From NCBI RefSeq assembly GCF_000281045.1, contig NW_008246089.1, positions 108,813 to 144,236 of the forward strand: a stretch of 35,424 nucleotides of DNA. The letters are read 5' to 3'. The notes under the pieces are model-generated. The model did no database searches and was not told where the DNA came from. It saw nothing but the letters and a program-made list of their open reading frames with translations. The stretch is from Saprolegnia diclina VS20. Taxonomy: Eukaryota; Oomycota; Saprolegniomycetes; Saprolegniales; Saprolegniaceae. Shown here in pieces: positions 21,631 to 30,800 of this stretch (positions are counted from its first letter, which is position 1; every line of letters starts with the position of its first letter). Position numbers and translations under genes: made by a program.

Positions 21631-23179
21631 ATGTCGGTGACCTTTCGAGTGCTCTCGCCCAACGAGGCCGAGGCCGCCCACGCGATCGAGGTCGCCTCGT
21701 ACGCGCCCGGGAAGGCGGCGACGTTGATGCAGATCCGCGACCGCATCCACCGCGCAAGCGACTTCTTTTTGGGTGTTTACGAGGCGGCGACGCTGGTCGG
21801 CTTTGTCAACGGGACGCTCTCAGCGCAGCGAGAGCTCACAGAAGACAGCATGGCTGGGCACGACCCGCGTGGCCACTACCTCTGTATCCACTCGCTCGTC
21901 ATTGCAGCGTCGCACCGCCGCCAAGGCCTCGCGACCAAGCTCCTCTCGACGTACGTGCGCCGGCTCGTGGACGAGGTACGTGCGGAGGAGGCGTCCAACG
22001 TGACAAAGCGTGATGGCTAGACCAACGTTGCGCTCATTGCGCTCTTGGCCGAGCCGGCCCACGTGGCCTTTTACGTCAAATGCGGCTTTGCCGTTCTCCG
22101 CATGTCGCCAATCGCGTACAATCAAGCGCCCGATTTGGAGCTCGCCTTCGACTGCAGAGCCGTACGCCAGCTCGACGTTGTCGTCGTCGACGCTTTTGCA
22201 ACGAGACCGTACGAAGGCAACCCCGCGGCCGTCGTCGTCATCAGCTGCCGCCAGTTTGACGCACCGGGCGTCGACCACTGGATGCAGCAAGTGGCCATGG
22301 AGCGCAACTTGAGCGAAACCGCGTACGTGGCGCCGCTGAGCGAAGCGCATGTCGGGCAGAACGAGTACCGCCTGCGGTGGTTCACGCCAGGTAGAGTCAT
22401 GGACCGACAATTCTATCTCAGATCAAACCAAGGCTGTGAGATTCGACTCTGTGGCCATGCGACGCTGGCCGCCGCGTTCACGCTCTTTGAAGGCGGCCAT
22501 TGCGACAAGACGGAGTGCATTCGCTTTCACACGCTGTGGGTACCGTAGAGTCATGTTGCATGTTGTCTCACGCCAAGACATAGGAGCGGTGTGCTCACGA
22601 CGCGCTACGTCGTCCAGCCCGACGGCCGCTCCGAGATCGAGATGGACTTTCCATCTCTTGTCCAGCAAGAGCACGACGATGCCTGGCGCTGTGCGACGTC
22701 GTCGACGCTGCTGCACGCTCTGCAGCTTGCGAACAGTGAAATTCTCGCGGTCGTCGAATATGGTACCAAGGTTCTCTGCCATGTGCGACCGTCGGCGTAC
22801 GACGCGGTGCAGCCGGACTTTGCACTGCTCGCGACGCTGCCTTGCCAGTACGATCCTGTGCTCGGACGATGTGCCAAGAATGTGATTGGTATGTAGGTCG
22901 GTCGTCCTCACGTGCGCAGCGCCCTTGGCGTCGGGCTACGATTTCTACAGTCGCTTCTTTGGCCCGAACGTCGGCGTTAATGAAGACCCAGTGACAGGCA
23001 GTGCCCACTGCGCGCTCGCCCCGTATTGGCATGCGTACCTTCCGACGCACCCGCGGCAATTCCGCGCCCGCCAAACGAGTCGGCGTGGCGGCGACGTCGG
23101 CGTGCGCCTGACCGATGACAACCGCGTCTTCCTCACTGGATCGGCCGTCATGACGCTGCGGGGAAAAATGCTCGAATGA
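21631..23179 (+). CDS. GNAT acetyltransferase (AANAT-like) fused to PhzF-like enzyme, copy A, 454 aa
   Basis: Five exons are inferred: 21631-21975, 22021-22390, 22433-22535, 22584-22847 and 22897-23179 (introns of 45, 42, 48 and 49 bases; 455 codons). Residues about 1-160 form a GNAT N-acetyltransferase of the arylalkylamine type, with LVGFVNGTL, HDPRGHYLCIHSL, the acetyl-CoA loop RRQGLATKLL and the closing FYVKCGF. Residues about 175-450 form a PhzF-family domain: VVVDAFATRPYEGNPAAVVV, MQQVAMERNLSETAYV (containing the family's catalytic Glu), LRWFTPG, LCGHATLAAA and NEDPVTGSAH. PhzF relatives are isomerases/epimerases of diaminopimelate-epimerase fold. The two activities in one chain suggest sequential steps on an amine or amino-acid derivative; this is inference. 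Copy A differs from copy B near the start of the GNAT domain (YAPGKAAT against YPADEAAS). Confidence 0.85.
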
Positions 23180-23835
23180 CGCTTTGCAAGCGCAGCCGTC
23201 TGCTGCTAGCTCCTCGAAACTAACCCCACTAAGCCGGCTGCACCAAAGCCCTTTCGCTTGAGTCTTATCGGTGCATGGCATGCCAATGCAGCGTCCGGCG
23301 TTGGCAGATGAGATGCACTTGCAGGTCGTGCATGTGTATCCTGCGGCTCGTGGCGGTAGCTCATACGCCCATATTCTAGTAAGTTAGCTACCCGCCGTGA
23401 GTGATCGACTGTACCTTCACCAATCGGAGCGAAAGCTCCGCCTCTTTGTAGTACAACCGATACTCCCGTATTCTAACTTAGTAGACGATGCTAGTCGTTG
23501 CCCAAACTAGCAGATGTTTGCGTCGCAGATCGGGTGCGTGGACAGTCATCATCGCGACGGAAAGATGCGAAGGTGGATTGCGTCACCTCGGAAACAGATT
23601 GCATGGTGGGCCGGGCCCAGCACGCGCGTGGGGCTGCGCGTCCGATCGACCACCTGCTTGGAGACCCAGCGCGTTAGCGTCACCCGGTGACGTCAACTCG
23701 GTCCACTGTTCCCGCAGAATTCGCGTTGCGATCTTCCAGCCTTCTAGAAAGGCGACTTTTTCACGCGCTCTGATTGGCCACATCCAAGGTCGCGGTTTGG
23801 AGCAACCATTTTGAGTTTGCCGTCGCACGAGCATC
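23180..23835. other. Spacer between the tandem GNAT-PhzF copies
   Basis: This 656-base spacer has no supported gene. It contains a perfect hairpin with a GAAA loop at 23425-23440 and, flanking it, two similar short sequences at about 23362-23378 and 23459-23475 (ATACGCCCATATTCTAG and ATACTCCCGTATTCTAA). An ATTGG (inverted CCAAT) element at 23773-23777 lies about 60 bases before the start codon of copy B and is a plausible promoter element. Confidence 0.4.
23425..23440. repeat. Perfect 6-bp stem with GAAA tetraloop
   Basis: The sequence CGGAGCGAAAGCTCCG pairs CGGAGC with GCTCCG around a GAAA loop, a GNRA-type loop that is very stable in RNA. Bases just outside (ATCGG about 23423, CCGAT about 23456) can also pair with each other in an alternative fold. 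It sits in the spacer between the two GNAT-PhzF genes. It could be a structured 3' end of copy A or a 5' leader element of copy B, or chance. Confidence 0.4.
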
Positions 23836-25381
23836 ATGACGTTTACCTTCCGCCCGCTCACGCTCGCCGAGGCTCAAGCTGCCCACGCCATCGAAGTCGC
23901 TTCGTACCCGGCGGACGAGGCCGCGTCGCTTGACCAGATCCGCAAGCGCATCCAGGAAGCTGGCGCGTACTTTGTCGGCGCCTATAACGGCGACGCCAAA
24001 CTCGTGGGCTTTGTCAACGGCACGCTCACGGCGCATCGCGAGCTCGAGGAAGAGACCATGTCGCGCCACGACCCGCGCGGGCAGTACCTCTGCATCCACT
24101 CGGTGGTGACGGACCCGTCGATCCGCCGCCAGGGCCTCGCGACCAAGCTCCTCAAGGCGTACGTCCGCCGCGTCCTGGACGAGGTTCGCTCCGAGGTTGA
24201 TGCTGTTGTCTTATGTATGCACCGTGTAGCCGCATGTGCTCGCGATCCTCCTCATCGCCAAGCCGTATCTGGTGCACTTTTACATCTCGTGCGGTTTTAC
24301 CGTCACGCGCTTGTCGCCGGTCGTCCATGGCAAGGACGCGTGGATGGAGCTCGTGCTTGACTGCACGGCTGCGCGCCAGCTCGACGTTGTCGTCGTCGAC
24401 GCCTTTGCGACGACGCCGTACGAAGGCAACCCCGCGGCCGTCGTCGTCATGAGCTGCCGCCAGTTTGACGCACCGGGCGTCGACCACTGGATGCAGCAAG
24501 TGGCCATGGAGCGCAACTTGAGCGAAACCGCGTACGTGGCGCCGCTGAGCGAAGCACATGTCGGGCAGAACGAGTACCGCCTGCGGTGGTTCACGCCAGG
24601 TCGACCGACGTACACGAGCATGTGCTCACAAGTGACATATGCGTAGGCGTCGAGATCGACCTCTGCGGCCACGCGACGCTCGCGACCGCGCACGTGCTCT
24701 ACGAAGATGGCCACTGCGCCAAGTCGGACCCGATTCGCTTCCACACCCGGTCTCTCCATTCCTTAGTCGACGACTAACAACCCTGTAGGAGTGGCGTCTT
24801 GACGACGCGCTACACGACGCTCGAGGACAAGACGACGCCGGCCATCACGATGGACTTTCCTGCGTCGGCCAAGACCGAACACGACGCTGCTTGGCGCGAG
24901 GCGACCAAGTCCGTTCTCCTCTCGGCGCTCCGCGTCTCGACCACCGACGTCCTCGCACTCGAGCAGTATGGTCCGAGCTTCATTTGCCAGCTGACGCCGG
25001 CGGCGTTCGAGTCTGTTGTGGTGGACTTTGGTCTCATCGCATCCCTCAAGTCGCAGTACGCCGATCGACAACTTGGTGTCGACCTAACCCGATGCCTCTA
25101 GCTCGGTCATTATCACGTGCAAGGCGCCGACCGACTCGGGCTTTGACTTCTTCAGCCGCTTCTTCGCGCCCAACTGCGGCGTCAACGAAGACCCGGTGTG
25201 CGGCAGCGCGCACTGCGCGCTGGTGCCGTTCTGGAACGACCACCTGCCGCAGACGCAGCAGACATTTGTCGCCCGCCAAAAGAGCCAGCGCGGCGGCACG
25301 TTGCGACTCCGCATCGAGGACGGACGCGTCTTCATCACGGGCACGGCCGTCGTGACGCTGCGCGGCAAGATGCTCGAGTAG
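23836..25381 (+). CDS. GNAT acetyltransferase (AANAT-like) fused to PhzF-like enzyme, copy B, 455 aa
   Basis: Tandem paralogue of copy A with the same five-exon layout: 23836-24183, 24230-24599, 24647-24749, 24789-25055 and 25102-25381 (introns of 46, 47, 39 and 46 bases; 456 codons). All four introns sit at the same positions and phases as in copy A, so the duplication followed the fusion. The GNAT part has EVASYPADEAASLDQI, LVGFVNGTL, HDPRGQYLCIHSVV and RRQGLATKLL. The PhzF part has VVVDAFATTPYEGNPAAVVV, MERNLSETAYV, EIDLCGHATLATA and NEDPVCGSAH. The first ~160 residues are roughly two-thirds identical to copy A by eye, but 227 bases of exon 2 are nearly identical in DNA. Both copies look intact. 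The substrate is unknown; B keeps the more typical AANAT-like N-terminus. Confidence 0.85.
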
Positions 25382-25710
25382 GCAGCTGGTGCAACACTCT
25401 CCATCATCCCTTGCGAATACATTCGTATCCTTTTGCGATAGTACTACAGTGGTATTGACATGGCAGCAGACGCTATCTCTGTGTCATCTAGGCAGCGGGG
25501 TAGGGTTGCATGCAGCTGTTCTATCCGTGGTTCGACCATCTCGTTGTTCAGTGGCCTTGTCGTCATGAGCCCCGTTGGTGGCGGCTGGCACGAAGTTATT
25601 GCTGCTTCAGGAGGCTCCGACAGAAAGACTCGAGAGCTTGCAGTCGATGGGGTCGCGGGACGATGCAGACAACGCAAATAAGAGTGAGAGATGCATCGTT
25701 GTTTCATCGT
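25382..25710. other. Convergent 3' spacer
   Basis: About 330 bases separate the stop codon of GNAT-PhzF copy B (plus) from that of the LPMO gene (minus). It presumably holds both 3' untranslated regions and polyadenylation sites. No domain-bearing frame, repeat or RNA gene was seen. Confidence 0.5.
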
Positions 25711-26458
25711 TTACTGCTTGTACTCGTTGTTCGCGAGGCTGCAGCCAGGCGTAGGCGCCATCGATGGCGACGACGGTCCGACGGCCTTGACGGCTTGGCC
25801 GTTGCCTTGCAGTGGCACGCAGTTTTCTACTCCAAACTGTGTGAGCGGGCCGACAGAAGAAAGGAAGAGAGAACGTACTGTACACTTGCCACTGGGGCTG
25901 GTGCAGCGCGAGCCAGTAGAAGCGAAGCATGCAACCCGACCCGCCGCAGCTCGAATAGTCGACCGGCAGGTGGGCCGCGGGCTTTTGCGGAAAGTGCGTC
26001 GGGCAGTCGTCGTCCTGGAACACACGCTTATCGTCGAGCCACACCTCGCACGGACCCTATGCAGGCAGTAAGCGCTGCTATCGTCATAGCGGCCTGTCTA
26101 CCGTGTGGCTCGAGATGAAGCCTTCGCCCGTGTCGGGGTTCAGCCACGTCATGGTGCCATCGGACGGGATCGTCTTCTTGGAGGCGTTCGGAAGCGAGTT
26201 GCCGCACGCCGGCCCTTGCGGCTCGAGCATATCGCGGAGCGTCTTGAACTGGGACTGCGCCTTGAAGGCAGTCGTGAAGGCCGCCACGTTCTCTTGCGGC
26301 GAGCCGTCAAACTTGCCGGGCAAGTTGGCTTGGATCGTCGCCACGTACGTCGTGCGCATGACGTTGGGCGAGAACTCGGCCGCGGGGTTGGACACGATGC
26401 CATGGCCCGCGACGAGCACGAGCGAGGTGAGGAGGGCAGAGCAGCGAAGCGGAAGCAT
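25711..26458 (-). CDS. Secreted lytic polysaccharide monooxygenase, AA17-like, 216 aa
   Basis: Three exons are inferred: 26458-26102, 26056-25879 and 25826-25711 (introns of 45 and 52 bases; 217 codons). The start MLPLRCSALLTSLVLVAG is a signal peptide, and cleavage after it would expose His-Gly (HGIVSNPAAEF) as the mature N-terminus, the feature required for the copper histidine brace of LPMOs. Further blocks match my recollection of the oomycete AA17 family: IPSDGTMTWLNPDTGEGF, then SSHT joined across intron 1 to GPCEVWLDD, then RVFQDDDCPTHF, LPVDYSSC, LRFYWLALHQPQWQVY and KNCVPL. There are seven cysteines after the signal peptide. AA17 enzymes oxidatively cleave pectic homogalacturonan outside the cell. 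Family assignment is by eye. A candidate second brace histidine lies in SSHT or LALHQ. Confidence 0.8.
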
Positions 26459-27221
26459 GCTATCGATTGGTCTTTGTCCGAGCTGGCGAATTCGCAAATG
26501 AGGCTCGGAGGTCCCGGCGCCGAGGCGGTAGAAACCTCGAGTAAAAGCGACGGGTAAAAGCGCCGAGCCCTGTCGCTCCACCGCCGTGGCGCCGTCGGGT
26601 GGGAGAAGCGGCAGCGCTGGACGATCGCTCTGTTGAAATGCCATGGCTGTGGCTGAGTGGCGCCGTCGCCGCACGGGCCATCGGGCCTCTCTCGCTGCTG
26701 GCGTCGGACAGCGCCTCGGCTCCTGTGCTCATCGCTCATCGCTTCCAGGTTTGGATCTGGCGTGCCGAATGCAAATTGCCAAAAGGTGGCATGTGCCATA
26801 TATAAGAACGCAGGCCTCGGACGAACGCACCAATCACAAGACAGCAGATGCAGGAAGATCCAATCTAGTTGACAGGCGCGTCGACATGGTTGCCGATGGT
26901 GCTGCGAGAGCAGTTGCGGTCGCTGGTAGACGTGTGCTAAAGGAGGCTCGAGCTATACGCGCGGCTATCTGTGGATAGTCGGTTATGCGTCGTCAAGGTC
27001 GCTGAGGTTCACTTCCTGAACCGCCTCACCGCAACACTGGCACGCAACATGCTTCGGCGGCGCCAGTGCATGTCAAAGGTACCTGCTCTCCAACACTTCT
27101 AGAGTCGTTTTCATACTACGGTATCACTGGAAGCGATAGCAATACGCTAGCCGCCCTCATCGGACCATCCGTTCAAGCGACAGACAGAACGCTGCAGTCC
27201 TCTCGCTTGAGCAAACCAAGT

Positions 27222-27249
27222 GTATATAAAAGATGCATCTCGTATATAC
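27222..27249. promoter_or_regulatory. 28-base palindrome carrying two opposed TATA-like boxes
   Basis: GTATATA and TATATAC face each other around a perfect 10-base palindrome AGATGCATCT (27231-27240). Twelve of the 14 base pairs of the whole 28-mer are symmetric. It lies between the LPMO and USP genes, about 580 bases from the USP ATG and 760 from the LPMO ATG. It may act as a bidirectional core promoter, a dimeric-factor site, or be chance AT-rich sequence. Confidence 0.35.
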
Positions 27250-27720
27250 CTTTGAGCAAACGTAGCCGCGATGCGTTGGCAACAGATATACTTCATAACG
27301 ACCCCGTTGATAGCCGAGAGAACGCGGCGAGGCTTCTTCACGGCTGCCGACGCCAGTAGCTCTGTGCACAAGCACTGGCGACGATGCTCTCCTCGTCTTG
27401 ATCGGCGACAACTCGTACTTCTCGACGTGGCCTCTATTCATGACTGGCCATCGACCCGATGCCAGGACGCGAGGTTGCCGAAGGCCACTAGAGCTGCTGG
27501 CCATCAGGTGCTACTGGACGTTCGCTCAAGTGCGCATCAAGCTCAGATGTGCAAAGAGCTTGACAAGTGAATGAATACAGCTCGCTTGTCATCGAGGTTG
27601 CAGCTGCTTTTGCCGCGCACAAGTTCGCGCACCTGGACCGCAATATCATGATTTTATTGGAATCCACTTGTATTTTAATGCTGTTCCGCAAATAGACCAT
27701 ACAAACAACCTGTGTCGCAT

Positions 27721-27730
27721 GTATAAAAAC
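27721..27730 (+). promoter_or_regulatory. TATA-like element before the giant USP gene
   Basis: GTATAAAAAC lies 75 bases upstream of the chosen ATG at 27806, a plausible distance for a core promoter with a short leader. It overlaps an in-frame upstream ATG (27719) that would add 29 residues with no domain signal, which is one reason the later ATG was preferred. Confidence 0.35.
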
Positions 27731-27805
27731 AAAAAAGAATTGTCGGTTGGGTCCGGCATTTCATGTGGGCATTGCCTTTTGTGCGGATCCAAAGCGCCAA
27801 GAAGC

Positions 27806-30800
27806 ATGGCGCCCGTGCCCGTGCTCGACATCTGGCAGCGCTTCCAGCGCGCGAATGGCCCGATGCTCGAGGAAGACGCGCTAAAGGAGGTCGGCCTCGT
27901 CCTCGCCACCAAAGGTGCGACGCCCGACGACGTGGCGGCGAGCCTCACGGAGGCCATCGAGCGCATGGTCGCGACCGTGCAAGAGCCTGGTCCGCTCGGT
28001 GCAACGAACGCAACGCTCTTGCTGCTGCAGCTCGTCATGCACACGTTTCACGGGCTCAAGGTCGCCAAGCGCTTCGAATGCTTGGACGCGGCTAGCACGT
28101 CATTGGTGCCGGCGCTGCTCGAGCTGCTCCTCGTCCTCGCGCCGGCCGACGGTGCCCTTTTCGCGGATACCCGCCTCGTCATCGAGACGGTATCTTTTCT
28201 CAGCACGATTCTCGTCGGCTACCAGCACGCGTCGACGCTGTACACGGCCCACCACGCGTCGCTTCTCGGCCTCGTCGAGACCTTTGGGTCGCACCCGAGC
28301 ATCGTGGGCACAGCCGTCGGCGCAACCACGTCGCAGCTCCTTGTCCAAACCGCACTCTGCCTCGTGCACGTGCACCGCGGGTGTCCCACTCTCAACGCGG
28401 CCTTGCTCAAAGCGCTGCTGTCGCACATGGAGAACGTGCCCACGCCCCGTGCCACCGACATTGATGCGACGCTCCGCGAGTGCTCGTGGCTCCTCACATC
28501 CGACCCAGGGTACCTTCCAAGCGTCGAAGGGCTCTGGACGATGGACGAGTACGGCGACGTCGGGGGCCGCAGTCGAAACGCATCCTCGCTCGTCTTGTCG
28601 ACGGCGGCCAGCTGCCACGCCGTGCCATTCACCGCCGCGCTGTACGACAATGGAAAGAAAACGATCGAGCTCTCGGGGGCGGCTGTTGCGCCGCTCGCGC
28701 TGCTGCAGGCACCGTCGACCGCGCCAGGACCCTGGTCGCTGGAAGGGCAGTGGCGTCAGCTGCTCGCAGACGACGCGCCGAACGCGATGCAGCCGATCGC
28801 GGTGGCCGTCGAGTGGGCATGCAGTGCGTGCACCGTCGTGAACGCCGCCTCGGCCCTCAAGTGCACGACATGCGGCACGGCCGCGCCGCCGCCGCTCCCG
28901 TCGTCGCTCCAGTCTGCCACGAACGGGAGCAACCCCGCGCCCGTGACTGCGTCGCTCCATGAATCGTTTATGGCACTGCAGTGGAGTCGCGGCGAGCAAA
29001 AGGGCGTCTGGCTTGCCCGCAAGCAAGCGTTGACGCCATCGCTGCAGTTGCCACCGGCCTCCGCCGTATCGCCCACGGCCTACACCCTGCACGGCGACGT
29101 AGCACAGTGTCTCGCTGTCGAGAAGCCCATGTCGGTCAACAGCCACGGCAGCACAACCATCGAGCTGCACGTGCGCATCGAAGCAACCGCCAGCCGCCAA
29201 GTCGTCTTGGCCAACGGCGAGTTTACGCTGGCCTTGGAGCCCACCCAGACGCTGGTCTGGACGTACGGGCAGCACGTCTTGTCGACGCCGCTCTCGTCCA
29301 GTGGCAGCCGCTATCACCACATTGCGCTGGTGCACGATGAGCACGAGCTCATCTTTGTACTCGATGGCGCGGTGGCCGCCCGCACGCCGCGCGTCAAGGC
29401 CCACGAAGATGGCGTCGCCGCCAAGATCTTGGTCCTCGGTGCCGAGCCCACTGAATTGAGCACGATCTCGACACCGTCGTCGACGCAGTTGCCGGCGTCG
29501 GTGTATGCCCTCGCGCACCCTATGCACGGCTCTATCGTCGAGCTCCGGGTGTGGGCCGTCGCCCTTGACCTCGGCACACTGCAGGCACGCGCTACGGCGG
29601 CGCTGCCGCAGACCACGCCGCACTTGCTGCTGTATTTGCCGCTCGTCGGGTCCTCGGAGCATTTGGTGATGGACCACGGACCGTACGGCAGCCACGCGAG
29701 CCAGTACATGCACGGAAGATGGCCCGTTGCGCCGTCGCTTGCCGCGTTGCCCGTCGCGGCGCATCGGTGGGGCGTGCTCGAGAGCTTTTTCCTCTACGGC
29801 GCCGTGCGTCACTGTGATTCGTGGACGCTGGAGAGCGGGTCTGCGATCTGGCACAGCGACGCGCTCGGCCTGCCGCACGCAGACGGGATCTCGTTTCAAA
29901 CGACCGTCGCGACGGCGTTTCCGACAGGCACCAAGGCGTCGATGGCCATCGCGCTGGCCAACGTCTCGTACTGGCAGCAGACGTCGCTGATTGACGAAGT
30001 CTCGGCGCTCGACGCACCCACGTCGTCACCACCCGCGCTTTTGGTGCACTTGACGCAGCACGCCAACGACGCCGGTGTCGCGATCGGCCTCTATGTGCTC
30101 AAGGCCGGCGCGATCCACTGCCTCAGCTTCGCGACGTCGCTCCTGCCGACGATTCACGCGGCGCAGGTGACGTACGACGCGGCCCGCGGGACATTCTCCG
30201 TTGCTCTCAACGACCGCGTCGTCTCGATGGTGTCGGTCGACGTAGCGCTCGCCCTCGGGCTCTCGGCAACCTCTTCTCTTCGCGCCGGTCTCGTCGTGCC
30301 GCACACGTCAGACATTGAAGACGCCGTGTCGATTGGGATTGGCGCATGGCACCTGGCCTTGTCGCCGTCGTCGACGATGACAACGTCGGCGCTGCGGGCG
30401 GTGTATGGCCTTGTGGGGCTGCAGGACGACGTGCATATGACTGACGCGCACGCGTCGGCCACCGTGAGCTGCTCCAAGTACCACACGGACGGCAGCGCGA
30501 TCACGCAAGAGCTGTTTGGGTGCCAGAGCTGCAACACGAACCTCGTGTTTTGCAAAACGTGCGCGGCGTGGTGCCACGAAGGCCACGAGCTCGTCTGGAA
30601 GGGCAAGACGGCCGGCGCGTGCGGCTGTCGGTCGCGCGGCGCAGCGGCGTGCCACTGCCCCGAGCCCGTGTCGCTACCGACGGACCGGCCCGTGCTCGGT
30701 GAACCGACGTATGGCCTGTGGTGCTGCCCGCAGTGTACCGTGATCAACGCCGTCGACAAGGCCGTGTGCTCTGTCTGCGGGTGCGTCTCGCCCATCGCCT

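Larger units (their letters stand above)
26459..27805. other. Long divergent intergenic region, LPMO and giant USP genes
   Basis: At about 1.35 kb this is the longest gene-free stretch. The LPMO frame remains open upstream to about 26674, but similarity begins only at the signal peptide. A TATATAAG element lies at 26799-26806, a palindromic double TATA at 27222-27249, and another TATA-like GTATAAAAAC at 27721-27730, 75 bases before the USP start codon. Frames such as 27271-27570 (plus, 99 codons), which begins about 45 bases after a TATA element, have no recognisable domain; a small gene there cannot be excluded. Confidence 0.4.

Noticed and set aside
21631-23179. Copy A of GNAT-PhzF as a pseudogene because of in-frame stops in the raw sequence
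   Set aside because: Each stop falls inside a 42-49 base GT..AG segment at the same position as in copy B. The spliced model is a clean 455 codons.
27271-27570. 99-codon plus-strand open frame downstream of a TATA-like box
   Set aside because: No domain, mixed composition and no supporting splice signals. A small gene cannot be excluded but is not supported.
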